A stretch of 64,000 nt of DNA from Phoebastria nigripes (GCA_035582835.1 JAYKAV010003353.1:204563-268562), one strand, 5' to 3'. Counted from the stretch's first letter, positions 11,668-23,329 are shown. Numbers and translations: made by a program. Notes: generated by a model not told the origin, from the sequence alone.

Positions 11668-12265
11668 TGTGGTGGGTTGACCCGAGCCAGCAACTAAGCA
11701 CCCACCAGCCACTTGCTCACTCCCTCACAGTGGGATGGGGGAGAGAATTGGAACAGCAAAAACAAAAACTCATGAGTCAAGATAAAGACAGTTTAATAAG
11801 TGAAGGGGGGAGAGAGGGTGTGGAGAGAAAAAAAAAGGGGGGGGGGGGGGAACAACAACAACAACGCCCCCCCCCCAAGCAAACAAAAAAACCCCAAGTG
11901 ATGCAAAAGTAATCACTCATCACGAGCACACAGATGCCCAGCTAGTCTCTGTGCAATGGCTGCTTTGGAAAAACTCCCTCCCAGTTATTGCTGAGCGTGA
12001 TGTTACATGGTGTGCAGCAATGGTCAATTCAGTCAGCTGTCCCAGCTGTGTCCCCTCCCAGCCTCTTGCCCACTTTCAGCCTATTTGGTAGGGGGGCGCA
12101 GAGTGAGAAGCAGAAGGCCTTGATGCTGTGCAAGCCCTGTTTGGTAATAGCTAAATCATTGGTGTGTAATCAACACTGTTCTGGTCACAAGTCTAAAGCA
12201 CAGCACCAAATGGGCTACTGCTATATCTCCTACTTGACAAGAAATTCTTATGTTAAAGCCAGAGC
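11668..12265 (-). mobile_element. Solo LTR B, same avian ERV family, older copy
   Basis: The left end reads TGTGGTGGGTTGACCCG and is followed by the family's AGCCAGCAACTAAGCACC and GTGGGATGGGGGAGAGAATT stretches, the GATAAAGACAGTTTAAT poly(A)-signal block (ATTAAA as the complement of 11792-11797), and the CAGCTGTCCCAGCTGTGTCC block. The TATA region has decayed (TTATTGC near 11984). The right end, after AAGCACAGCACC, is too divergent to place exactly; about 12265 fits a 598-bp length like the other copies. The G14/C10 hairpin at 11837-11876 lies in the family's variable, simple-sequence-prone region. It shares the - sense with LTRs A and C. I could not read a target duplication. Confidence 0.82.
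11837..11876. repeat. G14 ... C10 foldback inside LTR B
   Basis: Fourteen G (11837-11850) and ten C (11867-11876) are separated by (AAC)n plus one G. The two runs could pair as a 10-bp GC stem around a 16-nt loop, and the G run alone could form a quadruplex. The run lengths may be sequencing-sensitive. Confidence 0.85.
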
Positions 12266-12324
12266 TTTTCTTTTTCCAAAATGTCTTGTTCTTTCTCTAG
12301 CTTTTGTATTGCAACACTGGAAAC

Positions 12325-12557
12325 TATTAACAAAGATTGGAAGGGAGAAATTTTTTACAATGAGGGTGGTAAAACACTGGAACAGGTTGCCCAGAGAGGT
12401 GGTAGATGCCCCATCCCTGGAAACATTCAAGGTCAGGTTGGACAGGGCTCTGAGCAACCTGATCTAGTTGAAGATGTCCCTGCCCATGGCAGAGGGGTTG
12501 GACTAGATGACCTGTAAAGGTCCCTTCCAACCCAAACTGTTCTATAATTCTATGATT
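12325..12557 (+). mobile_element. CR1 LINE, 5'-truncated 3' end
   Basis: This holds the ORF2 C-terminus and 3' UTR of CR1. From 12361 the frame reads through [19 protein letters not shown] to a TAG at 12465-12467. A 3' UTR with GGTTGGACTAGATGACCTGTAAAGG follows, and then the terminal ATTCTATAATTCTATGATT. The end wording (GTCCCTGCCCATGGCAGAGG) differs from the copies at 1-178 and 6198-6456, so this is a different CR1 subfamily. The 5' edge is approximate. It begins within about 60 bp of the end of LTR B. Confidence 0.92.
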
Positions 12558-13792
12558 GCTGTTACCATTTATCCCAGATATATTTAGACAGGCATTAGAA
12601 CCGTGTATTACTCTAAACACAAAACTTTCCTACTTTCCTTCTAATAGAAATGCCTCTCAAATGTTACACAACACATGCAAAGCAACTGTGCTTTAGGCTT
12701 GCTTATTGATCCGTTCCATTTGCCTTCCCTTTGCTTGCCTAATTGTCCTAAGTAGGCCCCTTTGCTTCTCAGCATCCTCTGCTCCAGGCTTCTTCGAGGT
12801 GAGGGGAGGTGTGGTAGAATTTTCTTGTACTTCAATCCTCAGCCAACAGCATTTCCTAAGGAAGGAAAGCAGTCTTTGTTTTAACTCAAGGATTGGCCAG
12901 GCTCTCCTTGATAAGCATGAGGCTGAAAAAACTTTGGAATGAAAGATGAATTCTGCAAGGACCATCTCAAAGGAAAAAAATCTCTAAGGGAATAGTTACC
13001 ACAAAAACTAACATTCTTCACCATGAGGCAGTTGGATGACATGAGCATTACTGGAGGTGTCCTCTAATGAGAGTGCTCCAGGAGGCGATTTTTCCTGTGA
13101 GTGAGCTTTCTGGCAGGCTTCGTAGTAGGTACAGCTGACACAAAGCTTGAAACATTTTACTGCTTTTTCAGAAGAAAGGGGGAGAAACAGGGCAGACAGT
13201 AAGATAGCTGAACAAGGAACAGAAAGGGTTTTTTGAGGTAACTCTGGTGTAAGTAGTTTAGGTATAGTTCTGCTTTCATTTCTTCACCTGTATCCTTTAT
13301 CAACATTTGTAACTTTTATTTGATGTGGATTTTATAGATGAATGCTTGTTGCATTTTATATGAGCCAGTTTTAAGTTACCAGTGATTTAAGTAACTGGGT
13401 AAAAGCAAGGTGTTCCCCATTTAAAGATGTGTCGAATTTCTGTAGGTACTGCCTGAAGGAATTTAACATGCACTTCTGCTGCCCACCATGACTTNTGCCG
13501 TATGAGCCAGCTGGAGGCTCAGGGGCCAGAGGCACCAGGAGTATCTTCTAGTGGCTGCTGGTGGCAGCTCAGGGCTTTCTGGTGTTCAGCAAGACACGGG
13601 AAAGCATGTNTAAACCCTATGGGTTGTAGAAAGCTTAAAAGAGTCACAGGGCACTGCTGGATGTAAGAAATGGCTTTTTCTCTGTGTGCCTAGGGTTTTT
13701 AAGATACAAATATCAAGAACTGTGAGGCGCATGCATTTTATAGCAGGAAGCACAGTTAAGTACTGTGGAATATGCATTCCAGGTGAAGATCC
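12558..13792. other. Gene-free unique DNA
   Basis: No recognised repeat or gene. Two single Ns are present, at 13496 and 13610. The bases around 13500-13590 are somewhat GC-richer (GGCTCAGGGGCCAGAGGC) but carry no domain I can read. Confidence 0.65.
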
Positions 13793-14094
13793 ACCAGGGA
13801 TGTATACTGTAGCATGGTGTAAATATTCAGGATTATTTTTCATTTGACTTTTTTATACATTATACATTGAAATAAATTTACTGACTAATAGATTCTTATG
13901 CTAATGACTGCTACAGATTGTTGGCTTGCTGGTAATACATTACCAGGGATGTATACTGTAGCATGGTGTAAATATTCAGGATTATTTTTCATTTGACTTT
14001 TTTATACATTATACACACTTTGAAATAAATTTACTGACTAACAGATTTTTATGCTAATGACTGCTACAGATTGTTGGCTTGCTGGTAATACATT
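13793..14094. repeat. Recent large tandem duplication (149 bp + 153 bp)
   Basis: Unit 1 (13793-13941) and unit 2 (13942-14094) both begin ACCAGGGATGTATACTG and end GCTGGTAATACATT. They differ by two C/T transitions and one 4-bp insertion (CACT) in unit 2, about 98.7% identity over aligned bases. There is no spacer and no third copy. The unit is AT-rich, contains AATAAA, and is not from a repeat family I know. The high identity means the duplication is young, or it is an assembly duplication of a heterozygous stretch. Confidence 0.95.
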
Positions 14095-15000
14095 ACTACT
14101 TAAAAAGGAAAGGATTATTTTATTTTTTTCCTCCCCCTGATGACATGCTGTGCAGGTTATATAAATTAAAGGCTAAATTTAGAACTTTGGATTTGGATCA
14201 CCTCTGTGTGTATTATGAGCGAAATGTATTATCTGAATAAATAAAAACGTACAGATGTAAAAAAAAAAAAAATCACAGTTTATGAAAGGTCTTGAAGAAG
14301 TAGTGGTTAGAGACTAGATAGTAAATGCAAAAATTTGGGGATGAGATTCTTTGATCCTTTGCAGAAGGTCAGTCAGGATTAATCTCAAAGTCGTTTTCGG
14401 TGTTAGGAGCTATAATTCCTGTGGTTAATAGGATAGGACTTTGTGTTACATGCCTACATTATTCTGGACTTTGAGGGTTGTCCATTATATGCTAATCAAA
14501 TTGCCCCGTTTTATGTACATCTGCCATTTTTTTTATTTTTATAATTACAAACAACTTAAAAGAACATTCCAAACCTTCATTCCAAAAATATTCTTTATAC
14601 TGTTTAATGTAACTAATTGAAATAGTATGGTGTCTAAACTATTTTCTTGAGTTCTTAATTAATATTCTACNACCCCCCACCCCCCAACTAGTTTTGGGTT
14701 TTTGCAGCTTAGAGGTCTGGACTACCTGTATAAAATTTCTTCTGTGTAATTAAGAATATGTAACATGTTAAAAATATACTGAAAGCGTATTCATTTGTAA
14801 GAAGTTATTGTACCTCTTAGTATGCTTCTCTGCGACTATAGACTCCTTGGCATAATGTTCCACCTACATGTGGTGCTAATAAATATATATTCAGAGAGAG
14901 GAACAAATGCACTGTGCTTTATGAGTCATCGGTAGGAGAAAAATCCAACTGGTTTACAGTAATGTACATCTTGTCTTGCTTAATTGGAAATAGATTGTTT
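14095..15000. other. Gene-free unique DNA with an AATAAA/poly(A) motif
   Basis: Single-copy AT-rich DNA. It holds two overlapping AATAAA hexamers and a 14-A run at 14236-14272, and a C-rich stretch at 14673-14686. No coding region is recognised. Confidence 0.6.
14236..14272 (+). other. AATAAA followed by A14: possible retrocopy tail or genomic A tract
   Basis: AATAAA at 14236-14241 and 14240-14245 is followed 14 nt later by fourteen As (14259-14272). This spacing is what a reverse-transcribed polyadenylated RNA leaves. No parent transcript is recognised upstream and no clear target duplication is visible, so an ordinary genomic A tract is equally possible. Confidence 0.3.
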
Positions 15001-15131
15001 ACATATGTTGTGGTTTAACCCCAGCCAGCAACTAAGCACCACACAGCCACTCGTTCACTCCCCACCAGTGGGATGGGGGAGAGAATCGGAAGGGTAAAAG
15101 TGAGAAAACTCGTGGGTTGAGATAAAGGCAG

Positions 15132-15137
15132 TTTAAT
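15132..15137 (-). promoter_or_regulatory. LTR C poly(A) signal ATTAAA
   Basis: Complement of TTTAAT, inside the conserved GATAAAGGCAGTTTAATAGG block. It has the same position relative to the TATA box as in LTR A. Confidence 0.65.
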
Positions 15138-15318
15138 AGGTAAAGCAAAAGCCGCTCATGCAAGCAAAGCAAAACAAGGAATTCATTCACGACTTCCCAT
15201 CGGCAGGCAGGTGTTCAGCCATCTCCAGGAAAGCAGGGCTCCATCACACGTAACGGTNACTTGGNAAGACAAANGCCATCACTCCGAACGTCCCCCCCTT
15301 CCTTNTTCTTCCCCCAGC

Positions 15319-15324
15319 TTTATA
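15319..15324 (-). promoter_or_regulatory. LTR C TATA box
   Basis: Complement of TTTATA, in context GCATATAAAGC on the - strand, identical to LTR A. Candidate - strand promoter; activity not shown. Confidence 0.65.
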
Positions 15325-17285
15325 TGCTGAGCATGATGTCATATGGTGTGGAATACCCCTTTGGTCAGTTGGGGTCAGCTGTCCCAGCTGGGTCCCCTCC
15401 CAACTTCTTGTGCACCCCCAGCCTCCTCGCTGGTGGGGTGGTGTGAGAAGCAGAAAAGGCCTTGACTCTGTGTAAGCCCTGCTCAGCAATGGCTAAAACA
15501 TCCCTCTATTATCAACGCTGTTTCCAGCACAAATCCAAAACACAGCACTATACTAGCTACTATGATGAAAATTAACTCTACCCCAGCCAAAACCAGCATA
15601 ATATATTAATTATTTTCATTTTTAAAATTAAAAAACAACCTTTTTGCTGCATGTCAAGATGCAATACACATACCTTAGAATACATTAAATAAACCACTTC
15701 CTCAAAGACCTAATCCAGCTGGTGATTAGGGACTAGTTCCTCTAGTATTCTACAGGGCAATTAAGCGCAAATGCAGTTGTCCCATGCCCTGATTTATCAG
15801 CCTGTTCATGCTCAGTCCAGTAAAATGACAAGTATGTTTCAGAAGGCCTTGTGAGATAGGGTTTCTTTGATTCTAACAAGGGATGGGGACAAGTCCATAG
15901 TCAGAGAAATCCACCTAGAAATCACTGATTTCTCGTGTTTGAATGTGATGTGTGGACTCTATGCAAACTCAATGACAAGTAAAATGTTTTAAAGTGCAAA
16001 GGTTTAGAAGTCTTCATATTTTGGTGGATATTTGTATGTATAAGCCTTTGTAAACATAGAACACTAATTTAAGAGGCTACATACGCAGCTGATTTGCTTG
16101 AGGTCCAAATTTGGGGACTTAGATATTCAGGGAATCTAGGAAAAATCAAGGTCCNTTACTACCAATAATACTTATTATCTTTGTTGAAAAGGTAGCCTCC
16201 TTTTGAAAGGAGAACTCATAAAATTTACTGTAATCTTTTTTTGTACCTTGAATCAACCAGCTATACTTCTTCCACTGTGACTGAACGGGAATCAACTTGT
16301 CATCGAGTACTTTTGCCACGTACCAGAAAAAACACGTGTATATCTCTTGTTTCCTTTCTTGATTAGTGTATTAGATGTGCTGCTTGTAACAGCCTTTCTC
16401 TTTTTCCCTTATCACTAGTGCCCAGAGTTGGATTCAGAATGGTGTCTTAACACCTGAGGTCCACAGAGCTCTTCTCTTTGCCAGTCTTCTGAACTCTCTG
16501 TGCCCATGAAAGCACCGCTATGGGAATGGCCCCTTGCTGACAATATGTAACAAATGCCAGGTTTAGAAATTAAGATGGCTGAGAGACAAGACTGATCAAT
16601 TTGGGGCACTTTCTCTTTATAGAGGTATATGATTTCAGCTGGATACCTCGGCTTAATGTGCTGCACAGTGCAATGAGGTTGTCCTTAGCCGTTCACGCTT
16701 GAGAAAGGCTTATCCTTCACACAGTCAGTCAGCAGGTTTACTGCGATCCCCAAGAAAACCTGCATTTGTATGAATTAAGCTCTTCATTATTCATCTGGTG
16801 GTATCTAGTACAGAACATAACATTTAGCCTTCATATTAAAATATACTGGGGGGGAGGGGCGCTGAAGCAATATAAACATAAGTGAAGGACAGCTGAAAAT
16901 GAAAGCAAGCACATGCTTCAGTGAGCTTTAAGAAATGTGCTAAGTTCTAAAGGATACCTGAAATTGTGCTTTACCTTACCTAAAGAAAAGTTGTAGAAAA
17001 CCTTGCACCACACTGATGTCTCTAATACTAACAGCCCTGCTAAACGGTAGAAGTTGCTTAAAAACAACATCAAAGTGAATGATATGAAGGTTTTTCAGGT
17101 GGTTATTGTAAAGGTGTTTTCCACAGGTTTTTTGGGTGGTAGGTGAAATCATTATTACATTAGAAAGAACACATATCAAAGCATTTAGCTTCAGCCTTGC
17201 TTGAGAAAGTAGGAGAGCTCTGCTGCTTCTCCCATTTTGTCACTTTTTGCCTGGGGCTGTTGCTATCTTCCTTGCCTCACTGGCC

Positions 17286-17331
17286 AGAAAGAAAGAAAAA
17301 GAAAAAAAAGAAAAAAGAAAAGAAAAGAAAA
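17286..17331. repeat. Purine (GAAA)n-like low-complexity tract
   Basis: About 46 bp of GAAA, GAAAAA and AAAAG words with no pyrimidine. Simple repeat. Confidence 0.85.
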
Positions 17332-20300
17332 CCACCTCTGCCACTGGCTTTTGCAGCCATCTTTTTCCATCTGATACCTCCTCTACAAGCNCATCACATT
17401 GCAGCATATTCTGCAGGAATATGCTCTGAATAGCTGCTTTAGGTACGACAATGTGTATTTCACTTGAATTCCGTTCCACACACGTGTAACGTGTTTGTCT
17501 CTCGTATTGATTGGTAACTCACAAAAATGATCATAAATTGTGATGAAAAAGGAACTGAAATGCCTTTCATACTATTTAGAAAATACTGGTGCTAACCTGA
17601 GAGTCATTCAGCTATTTCCCCTCCTCTTTAGGAGTCAATCTGCAAGGGCACATTTGTGAACTAAAGTAGAAATGCNGTTCATTACAACAAACCTGAACTT
17701 GTGTGCATTTGTGTCGTCATCTCTGCTCTTCCAGGACTGTTCCAATGACTCTTCTACTAGACCACGTTCTCATTGTGAGCAGCCTTGGTATTTAATTTAT
17801 AATCGTGTACTATGGTAGACCAGACAGAGCTCCAACAATTTACATTAGCCAAAAATGAAGAGATTTCCAAGATGAAGAAATTTCCAAGGCCTTTGCCCTC
17901 TACACTAGATGCTCACTCAAATCCTGACATGCATTATGTAACACAGGATTTTTGAGTAACCTTTGCTTCACTGAAGCAGGCTAGAGAAGTAATTCTAATA
18001 TCTCCTATATTCTTCTGAAGAGTGAAGGAGGCACAACAAATATTCTTGTTCAAAATAGCCCCTTTTAGTGGTCATACTGGATGGCTGCTTTCATTTTTTC
18101 TCCCTAGACTTGACACAAGAAAAACTCTGTACAGTCCAGGTGAAGGTTCTTCCAGTCCTGTATCTTTTTCCCAGACATCTGGCTCCAGTTAGATGCCCTG
18201 GCGAAATCGTAAGCATAAGGCAAGCATGGAATGATATTTCCACTGAAACTGAAATGAGCAAAAAGCAATCTGTGTGGGACAGGCACCGTCTGAGGAGGTG
18301 TTTTTTGAATGAAGGAAGTGTCTCTGTAATATCATATGATAAACATGGTGCTGTTTGCTCTTTTGGGAAGAGTAAATTTAGGATAATGTCTACAGAAAAA
18401 AAAAAAAAATCAGCCTTCTAACTACAGCTTCTTGTAGCAGGAGAAGAGGCATTGGAAATTCTGAGTACTTTAACTGCTTTTAATTTTTGTTTGAACTTTT
18501 CAGGCTGTCTTGCTTCTTCTGTTGCTCTGACTGTATTTGTTTCTTCAGAGTATATCTTTTACTCTTGGTATTTGTGCTACTCCCTTTTGAAACAGTGTTC
18601 TCTGAGAGTCTTTTTTTAGTTACCAATCCACTCCCTGCTTAGTTATGGTCATGATTTTCCCCTCCTGTGCTNTCTCTCATGTCTTACCTTAAGTCACTCT
18701 GTGCAGTGAAATATATTAATAAGTTTTTGTCCCTAAAATATACACAGTTTGTATTAATCTTCTTTTCTAAATCCCTCTTTTTTGTCTGTTTTATGCATAT
18801 TCTAACTTATCTTTGCCTAATTTGGATTTTAAAGTCTTCCAGGAAAGGACTTTGTCCTTTTACGATCTCTTTCAAGGATCATGCAAAGTTAATGGGTTGT
18901 ATGAATGTTTAATAATAATAATATTCACGGAGATGTATTTTTTAATAATAACGAAAGTTCTGCAGCTGCATGAATATTCTGTGATATTGCTGCTTTAAAT
19001 GTTGACATTCAGGATCAAGCTTTCTGAAATAATAGACTTTTTTCCCCACTTATCTGTATGACCAATATGGTGTCTAAATATGCGTTAGGCATTGATTATA
19101 CTGTGCAACGTGTGCAGGCAGACTCCTAAATCTGTGTGGTTGCTACCTACATAAATCTTGCTGAAACCCCTGTAGACAGAAAGGCTTATATGTGCATTGC
19201 AGGAGCCTGCAAATCAGGCACATAAATATCTGTCTACCCAGGAGTTTTCTTGCAAAATTATAGATACAGAAATGGAGGTTTGGATTAATCTGGCATGCTG
19301 CAGTAGAACTATAAACAAGGAAGTCGTACAGCTGCTCTCTGAAGTAGGCACAATTTTTGCTCCTATCAGACTGCATGTTGTGTACGAGCAATGTCAGACT
19401 AACCGGATTTGCTGACAAGTTTAATCTGTTAAAAAATTTAACATTTTTTGGCAAGTTTAATATGACTCAAATGACAAAAAATTTTTCAGCACACTAACTA
19501 GCTAGATTGGGGAATTGGTGAATTTGGGAAGCATCACCTGTCCCTTCACCTACCCTTCAGTCAGGCATCCAGAACACAAGAACTTCCANCTCCCCACTTT
19601 CCTTTCAGTCCAGGTAATAAGGCTGAGGGAGCCAGACCATAACGGACTCCTTGCTTTTAAAGCTTTGCTTCTTCTAAGCTATCTTCTTGAACTATCTTCT
19701 AAATGGCCAACTGTGCCAAATCCCTGGTTCTGGGATCATTGGTTTCCAACAAGCTCATGGGGTAGTTGGGTTTGTTACCATGTGAGCAAGCTGAAAAAAA
19801 TACCTTTCTGTTTAGTTTTGTTGTTGTTAGAAAAATTAATAGAATTTTTTACATCTGCTTTTGTGAAAAGTCAGATTTGAGTAGATGGAAGCACATACAG
19901 GAAGCACTAACAGAAAGTTAGGATGCAGCAAAGACTGTAAACTGAGGACATGCCGTGCAGACTTGTAAAGATTATTTAAGGAAGACATTTTAGCAGTCTC
20001 TGAGAAAGTCATACTTCACACTTACAGGTGCACTGGCAGTCAGATTTTATGTTGATTGTCTGCTGCGAGCAGCACTGTCATTAACAGTAACTCACTGTTT
20101 CTAGTATATAGCTTAGCCTCTTCAGTTTTGTCAGTGATTTTGAGTTAGTAATAACGTATGTAACAGTTTTTGTGTAGTTTTTTGCTTCCTCGGTCTATCA
20201 AGAATCTGTTGGCACTGTCATTAGTGTTTGGGGGGGTGCCTGTGTTATCACTTAAATGTACTTCTGTTTACATGGACATCGCTAATTTTCACTTGAGGAG

Positions 20301-22011
20301 GTCTACCTATCAGATGGCTCTTTATCTGCCTCTATTTCTATTGCAAGAGCCCTTCTATGTTAAGTAGCCAAGTGTTGAAATAACAGCCTTATACGTCTTT
20401 TGACAAGTTTCTATGATGTTTTCCTTTATACCTATTTTAAATGTATATTTTGTAGGCGTTTAAATAATAGGTTATATAAATAACACAAGTGGTATGTATG
20501 TGTTTTATAAACATGCAAGCTCGCACACACACACGTATATATTTTGACATGGACTTACTGTTGTCCAACTGCAGTTCTCATGGGCATTGTTAGAGGTTAC
20601 TGTTAGTGTCACACATTTCTTTAAAGAAACCCATTTTATGAAGTTGTCAGTAAGATAAAGATACCATTTTTCTTGTTCTTGCTTAAATGGCTTAAACTCA
20701 ACTACAGCATTTATGGTAAAGAAACTGAGGTTCAGTGATACACTTCAACACTGATAACGTATCTTCTGTATTTCCTTCCTCCTGCTGTCTTAGCCCTTTT
20801 AAGATATGGCTTTGATTACACGTCTGAAATAATAAGCACTAGCCTCCTTCCTTTTCACATTTGTTCATGTTAGCCTCCATTGTTTGTAATTTAGATTTCT
20901 CTGTTAATCCTGAGTACTCTTCTCATACCTCTTCTTCATTTACCACTCCTCCTAGCGCTGTGTAAATCACTGTGCTGTTCCGTTCTGCTGTTCCCTGTCC
21001 GAGAATGAAATCCTGACCCCAGGGAAATCAGTGGCAAAGTACATCAACTTCGCTAAGTGCAGAATTTTTTCCTACCAGTTCTGTATCTTTCCGTCCCTTG
21101 ATTTGACACACGACGTCCTTATGTCAGGAATTTAGAGTGGAACATTTAGTGTCTGCCGTTTGCTATCTGATTCTATAAAAACTTGCATAGAAGTTTGATC
21201 AAATTTTATTGTACAACTGAAGTCAAGACAAATTACAGTCCTTTCCAGAAAAAGAAGCCAGCACAGATGACTCATTTTTATGTTAACCAAGGCTTGAATG
21301 ACACTGGGCCACATCAACACAAATGCCTGCAGAGCCCAGCTAGCAAAGTTCACTTGCTAATTGTTTTTGTCTTGCTACGATGTCAAGACTCAATTGTAAG
21401 TACATATATTTTCCATTCTTGTGCTTGGTATTTTAGACAGCTACTGAGAAAAATAAAGCTAGTATATGAGCATAGCTTGAAAAAAAATACCTCAACACAT
21501 TTTGTCACATTTTATCAATGAAAAGTATTGCAGCCTTTTTTGTGTGCTTTGCAAGCTCCTGAGAGATGTGGCATATTGTTAAGTGGTCTTGGGGAAGCAG
21601 AGTTTCTTCTTTTTATGGACAGAGGTTTTTGAGTAGATATTTTTATAGTAAGATGAAAATAGGACATTGAGCTTCTTTAGAAAAGGATCAAGATGTTCTT
21701 GATTAGTAATTGACATCCTTAGTTTGATAAGATTTTTTTTCATAGAGAAGCTACTTATTTCAATGACACTTAGTTTTTGGAATAAAATGCTACTCAACAT
21801 AAGCAAGAAGGGAGACAAGAGTGTCAGAGTCTGGCCCATAATTACTGTTTACAATGAAGAAAAACAAGCTTTTGAAAAAAAGTACAATTTTTCAATATCC
21901 TGTGGTACTTTGTTGTTATATTTCCTGATATATGTCATGATGTATCACTTTGGAGATATGTTTCCCTAAGTTTCTTATATGATTTTGGCCAAGGTTGGTT
22001 GGTTTTTTTTT

Positions 22012-22026
22012 NNNNNNNNNNNNNNN
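22012..22026. other. 15-N gap
   Basis: Fifteen consecutive Ns lie between a T run and TTTCTTC, and an 18-A run follows at 22060. This is an unresolved homopolymer-rich spot. The true length is unknown. Confidence 0.95.
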
Positions 22027-23203
22027 TTTCTTCTAACTTCCTCATGTACTGTAAAAATTAAAAAAAAAAAAAAAAAAGATTTTGCTATCAGCCCTTCTAT
22101 GCATCATAATAACACCAGAACTTTAGTGCTTCTTTATTATTGCTATCACTTACTATTCCTTCTCTTTAGCATTGAAAAGGGTAAGTTATATCAACGGACT
22201 TAATTAGATGTTCTTTGCAGTTAATAGAATGATTATAGGTGTAAGAAGGTATAAAAAGAAGGTAAAAAGAAGGTATACTTTCATGAATTGTAACTGGTAG
22301 TTCTGAGAGTTATTTTGTATGTAGGTGGATTTCTTTTTCCTCATGTTTTCAACCTGAAGCGATAGAGAATATGTATATTTCTTGTATGTATAAGTGTGTG
22401 TGCTATATGTCTGTATCTGCCTATCTGTTGATCCGACTGCTTTGTTTGCATTCTGCTTTCTGCAGCCCAGGGCATCTGCACTAACCACCTGCACTTTGCA
22501 GGCATCTAATAACTTATAATGAAACTCTGTTGAAGGCTCAATTACCTGTATGTAGTTGCTGTTTCTCAAACTGTTTCAGGCTGTAATTACTTGAAATTTA
22601 AATCACATTGCAGTGTTTGCGTCTCCGTGTGTGAGCGCACATGCTCATGTGGGGGGATTTGACCTAGAGTGACATAATGATTAGCAAGTAGGTATGATCT
22701 TTGTCTAGTTCAGTAGCTGTTCAAAATAGCTATGGCAGAAGTGTGAGATTTACTCTCTTGAGTGCTAATATCTGCTTTATATACAATCATCTGTTATTCA
22801 GCTGCATCCATAAAAATGTTGATTTTCTTAAATTTTCTCTAATAGAATGAACTGTCTAATTTTCCACAGAAAACAGTCATGATAGAATTGCTTAAAGATA
22901 GATATTCAAATATATGCCAATTGTAATATCTTATTTACAACAAAATCCAAACATTGTGTCAGAATGGTGCCACTTTTGGGTGGGGAAAAAAAAGAATTAA
23001 GCATCTAATGGCTTGCAGTGAGAGAGTTGTCTCTGTATTTATGAAACGGTTAGATGAATTCCATCAAGCAGTCATTGAGATTGGAAGGAACATCTAGAGA
23101 TCATCTAGTTACTTCAGTTACTTAACACTGTTTCTTGTCAGATTTTGAATATCTTAAAAGGAAAAAGACTGCACATCTACCTTCTTGTGCTTGACCACCT
23201 CAC

Positions 23204-23254
23204 AGTTTAAAAAAAAAAAAGTTGTTTAGTTGATTTTTTTTTTTTTTTTAAACT
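23204..23254. repeat. Perfect 17-bp inverted repeat in a CR1 3' UTR
   Basis: Left arm AGTTT plus twelve As (23204-23220) pairs perfectly with twelve Ts plus AAACT (23238-23254) around a 17-nt loop. It is A/T homopolymer-based but extended by five non-homopolymer base pairs. Confidence 0.88.
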
Positions 23255-23329
23255 TTTAACTGGAATTTCCTGTATTTCAATTTGTACCTATTGCTGCTGC
23301 TTCTGCTAGGCACCACTGAGAAGAGTCTG

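Larger units (their letters stand above)
15006..15600 (-). mobile_element. Solo LTR C, same avian ERV family
   Basis: A 595-bp LTR starting TGTTGTGGTTTAACCCC and ending CCAAAACCAGCATA, in which the last A-T-A is probably a mutated ACA. Flanks ACATA (15001-15005) and ATATA (15601-15605) match at four of five bases, consistent with a slightly decayed 5-bp target duplication. On the - strand, TATAAA (complement of 15319-15324) precedes ATTAAA (complement of 15132-15137) by 182 bp, the same as in LTR A. It is closely similar to LTR A along its whole length. Four ambiguous bases cluster at 15258, 15265, 15274 and 15305. No internal retroviral genes adjoin it. Confidence 0.92.
15606..23073. other. 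Gene-free unique DNA
   Basis: AT-rich single-copy DNA without a recognised gene or LINE. It holds a purine tract at 17286-17331, a short (CA)n at 20524-20534, an A run at 22060-22077, the 15-N gap at 22012-22026, and several single Ns. Open frames here (18068-18421 and 19515-19880 on +, 22204-22569 on -) show no domain and are taken as chance. Confidence 0.65.

Noticed and set aside
11988..12467. 159-codon open frame on the + strand
   Set aside because: It is stitched from antisense LTR B sequence, intervening DNA and the sense tail of CR1 ORF2. Only the last part ([10 protein letters not shown]) is real protein-derived sequence and it belongs to CR1.
9004..15600. LTR A and LTR C as the two ends of one provirus (same orientation, 5.4 kb apart)
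   Set aside because: LTR A has its own perfect CCAGA duplication on both sides and LTR C its own near-matching pair. The DNA between them has no gag, pol or env and contains another LTR and a CR1.
22204..22569. 121-codon - strand frame rich in Tyr/Thr/Ser
   Set aside because: It is driven by ATATGT/GTGTGT-like low-complexity sequence near 22370-22425. No domain is visible.
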